From positions 96,430-160,429 of the forward strand of contig NZ_JAIUKZ010000009.1 in assembly GCF_020165985.1 (NCBI RefSeq): a DNA stretch of 64,000 nt, read 5' to 3'. A program made the translations under genes and the position numbers. Below are positions 62,927 through 64,000 of the stretch, piece by piece (position 1 is the stretch's first letter; every line of letters begins with the position of its first letter). The stretch is from Bacillus sp. RAR_GA_16 (lineage in GTDB: Bacteria > Bacillota > Bacilli > Bacillales > Guptibacillaceae). The notes beneath the pieces were generated by a model. It saw only the letters and a list, made by a program, of their open reading frames with translations. It did no database searches and was not told the DNA's origin.

Positions 62927-63220
62927 ATGTTAAAAGAAAAACAGTTATTATCACATGTAAGAGTAGTTCAGATGGAAGGTCATATTGTTAGCAACATGAA
63001 TAATGAAAAAGTAATGTTAAGCGTAACCAACGGAAAGTACTATAACTTAGGGGAAATTGGTGGAGTGATTTGGGATATGATAGAGAAGCCAATATCAATT
63101 GAGAAAGTAATTAATAGTTTATTTAATATGTACGAAGTTAATTATCAAGAATGCGAGGAACAAGTGATTTTGTTTTTAAGTTCACTTCAGAGAGAGGGCC
63201 TATTAACTACTTCCGAATGA
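62927..63220 (+). CDS. PqqD-like RiPP recognition element (lasso B1)
   Basis: A 97-residue PqqD-fold protein. The pattern NGKYYNLGEIGGVIWDMIEKPISI is typical of PqqD/B1 proteins. It binds the leader peptide and presents it to the B2 protease and cyclase. It starts 5 nt after the kinase stop. The gene order K-B1-B2 is that of split-B lasso clusters in Firmicutes. Confidence 0.88.
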   Translation: MLKEKQLLSHVRVVQMEGHIVSNMNNEKVMLSVTNGKYYNLGEIGGVIWDMIEKPISIEKVINSLFNMYEVNYQECEEQVILFLSSLQREGLLTTSE

Positions 63221-63253
63221 ACATAACAAATATTATTAAAAAGTAGGGAAGTT

Positions 63254-63778
63254 ATGATGGGAATCCTAAAAAAAGGAAATACATTCATTACATTAAGCAA
63301 TGCTAATAAATTTTTAATGATAGAAGCGCTATTAATGCTAGGATGGGCGAGGATTCTTAAGAGTATTCCATTTAGAAAAGTAGCACCTTTACTTGGTGAA
63401 TATATGGTGGAAACAACTAAGATAAACAATTCACTAACGAGCAAACTATTAAAAGATGTAGCCTTTGCAATTGATATTATGAGTAGAAACACCATATGGG
63501 AAAGTAGATGCTTAGTAAAAGCTATTGCGGGTATGAAGATGCTCGAAAGGCGTAAAATCGAGAGCACTCTATACTTGGGAACGGCGAAAGACAGAAATGG
63601 AAATTTAATCGCTCATGCTTGGTTAAGAAGTGGGGAGATTTACATTACTGGACATGAAGAAATGCATCGGTTTGCCATAGTTAGTATGTTTACCAAAAAA
63701 GTGTCAAGTAACGATAAAGATAAAGGAGAAGGAAATGAAGAACACTCCTCGCCTCAATCTAAAAAACTTTTCAAATGA
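63254..63778 (+). CDS. Lasso peptide leader protease (B2, transglutaminase-like)
   Basis: A 174-residue protein. ESRCLVKAIAGMKML carries the catalytic Cys, and NLIAHAWLRSGEIYITG carries the His and a following acidic/Ser residue expected for the third member of the triad. These match lasso B2 proteins that remove the leader. MM at 63254/63257 gives two start options. Its end overlaps the next gene by 44 nt. Confidence 0.88.
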   Translation: MMGILKKGNTFITLSNANKFLMIEALLMLGWARILKSIPFRKVAPLLGEYMVETTKINNSLTSKLLKDVAFAIDIMSRNTIWESRCLVKAIAGMKMLERRKIESTLYLGTAKDRNGNLIAHAWLRSGEIYITGHEEMHRFAIVSMFTKKVSSNDKDKGEGNEEHSSPQSKKLFK

Positions 63779-64000
63779 ATTTAATTTGTTGTTAGATATC
63801 ATTAGATTGGAAAATGTAGATGATATTGAACTTGGAATAGAGCAGATTATAAACACATATACAAGAGTGAATTGGAACGAGTTTATGGAATTAGTGCTAC
63901 ATCATCGAGTATTTCCAGTGGTAGTTCCTAAAATGCTTCTATTTCAGAAAAATGGATTTTTTCCTGGTTTTGTTGGGGAGTTATTAAATTCTCATTATAA
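63735..64000 (+). CDS. Nucleotidyltransferase-family protein, 3' end outside the window
   Basis: An ORF from ATG 63735 (AAGGAGAAGG just upstream) that runs off the right edge; 88 codons are visible. It starts MKNTPRLNLKNFSNEFNLLL and continues with a helix-rich segment (VNWNEFMELVLHHRVFPVVVPKML). This is the N-terminal part of the large nucleotidyltransferase-family proteins found beside lasso clusters in Firmicutes. The catalytic part is not visible, so the call rests on context and the VxW..hxHRV pattern. Confidence 0.6.
   Translation, partial: MKNTPRLNLKNFSNEFNLLLDIIRLENVDDIELGIEQIINTYTRVNWNEFMELVLHHRVFPVVVPKMLLFQKNGFFPGFVGELLNSHY

Overview
The window looks like a chromosomal segment of a low-to-moderate-GC Bacillaceae bacterium related to Bacillus subtilis, possibly from an alkaliphilic or marine lineage. 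The evidence is AGGAGG-type ribosome binding sites, frequent TTG/GTG starts, lipoprotein signal peptides, CcpA-type cre boxes, and gene sets with B. subtilis counterparts (yfhO/csbB, ybbC-ybbI, yitT). Most genes lie on the + strand. I see no rRNA, tRNA, CRISPR array or prophage. The species call is inference only.

Layout: 0-2 kb, the 3' end of a gabT-like aminotransferase and an amino-acid permease. 2-10 kb, a coiled-coil membrane protein, a Gfo/Idh/MocA dehydrogenase, a GntR regulator, then a sugar ABC importer (binding protein plus two permeases, no ATPase) ending in a PPi-type phosphofructokinase, behind a promoter overlapped by a cre box. 10-17 kb, an oligopeptide transporter, a frameshifted asnB, small membrane proteins, a YitT protein and a tandem mgtC pair whose first copy is frameshifted. 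17-22.3 kb, a three-gene membrane glycosylation system (YfhO, CsbB-like transferase, GtrA). 22.4-36.7 kb, yhdT-panF, a secreted M28 aminopeptidase, a candidate type I toxin-antitoxin locus, M20 amidohydrolase, thioesterase, 2-hydroxyacid dehydrogenase, polysaccharide deacetylase, a REP-associated-type transposase, ankyrin lipoprotein, GlpQ, GNAT and a histidinol-phosphatase. 36.9-43.4 kb, a nucleoside hydrolase, a CitST-type two-component system and a convergent tctCBA transporter with a cre box. 43.9-59.5 kb, a large peptidoglycan (MurNAc) salvage region. 59.6-64 kb, an AT-rich lasso peptide cluster running off the right edge.

In the MurNAc region, AmiE, NagZ and NamZ are secreted and would trim muropeptides outside the cell. 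The second operon offers two uptake routes, a MurP-type PTS and an ABC importer with a BadF/MurK-type kinase. Both converge on MurNAc-6-P etherases, present twice, under a MurR-type regulator. The lasso cluster encodes cyclase, precursor, HPr-kinase-like tailoring kinase, PqqD-like RRE, B2 protease and a nucleotidyltransferase. The predicted core starts with Ala, has Asp at position 9 and ends in Ser, which resembles the phosphorylated lasso peptide paeninodin.

The most unusual signals are: (i) twelve copies of a bipartite repeat (an 18-bp hairpin-forming block, then GTCGA after exactly 16 nt in ten copies or 6 nt in two), all on the + strand, with a central 5 bp found in both orientations, and with one copy just upstream of a RAYT-like transposase; (ii) three frameshifts (asnB, mgtC, lasso cyclase) that can each be explained as GGATC read as GGAATC; (iii) the lasso cluster; (iv) the toxin-antitoxin locus with 5'-3' pairing and a convergent antisense promoter.
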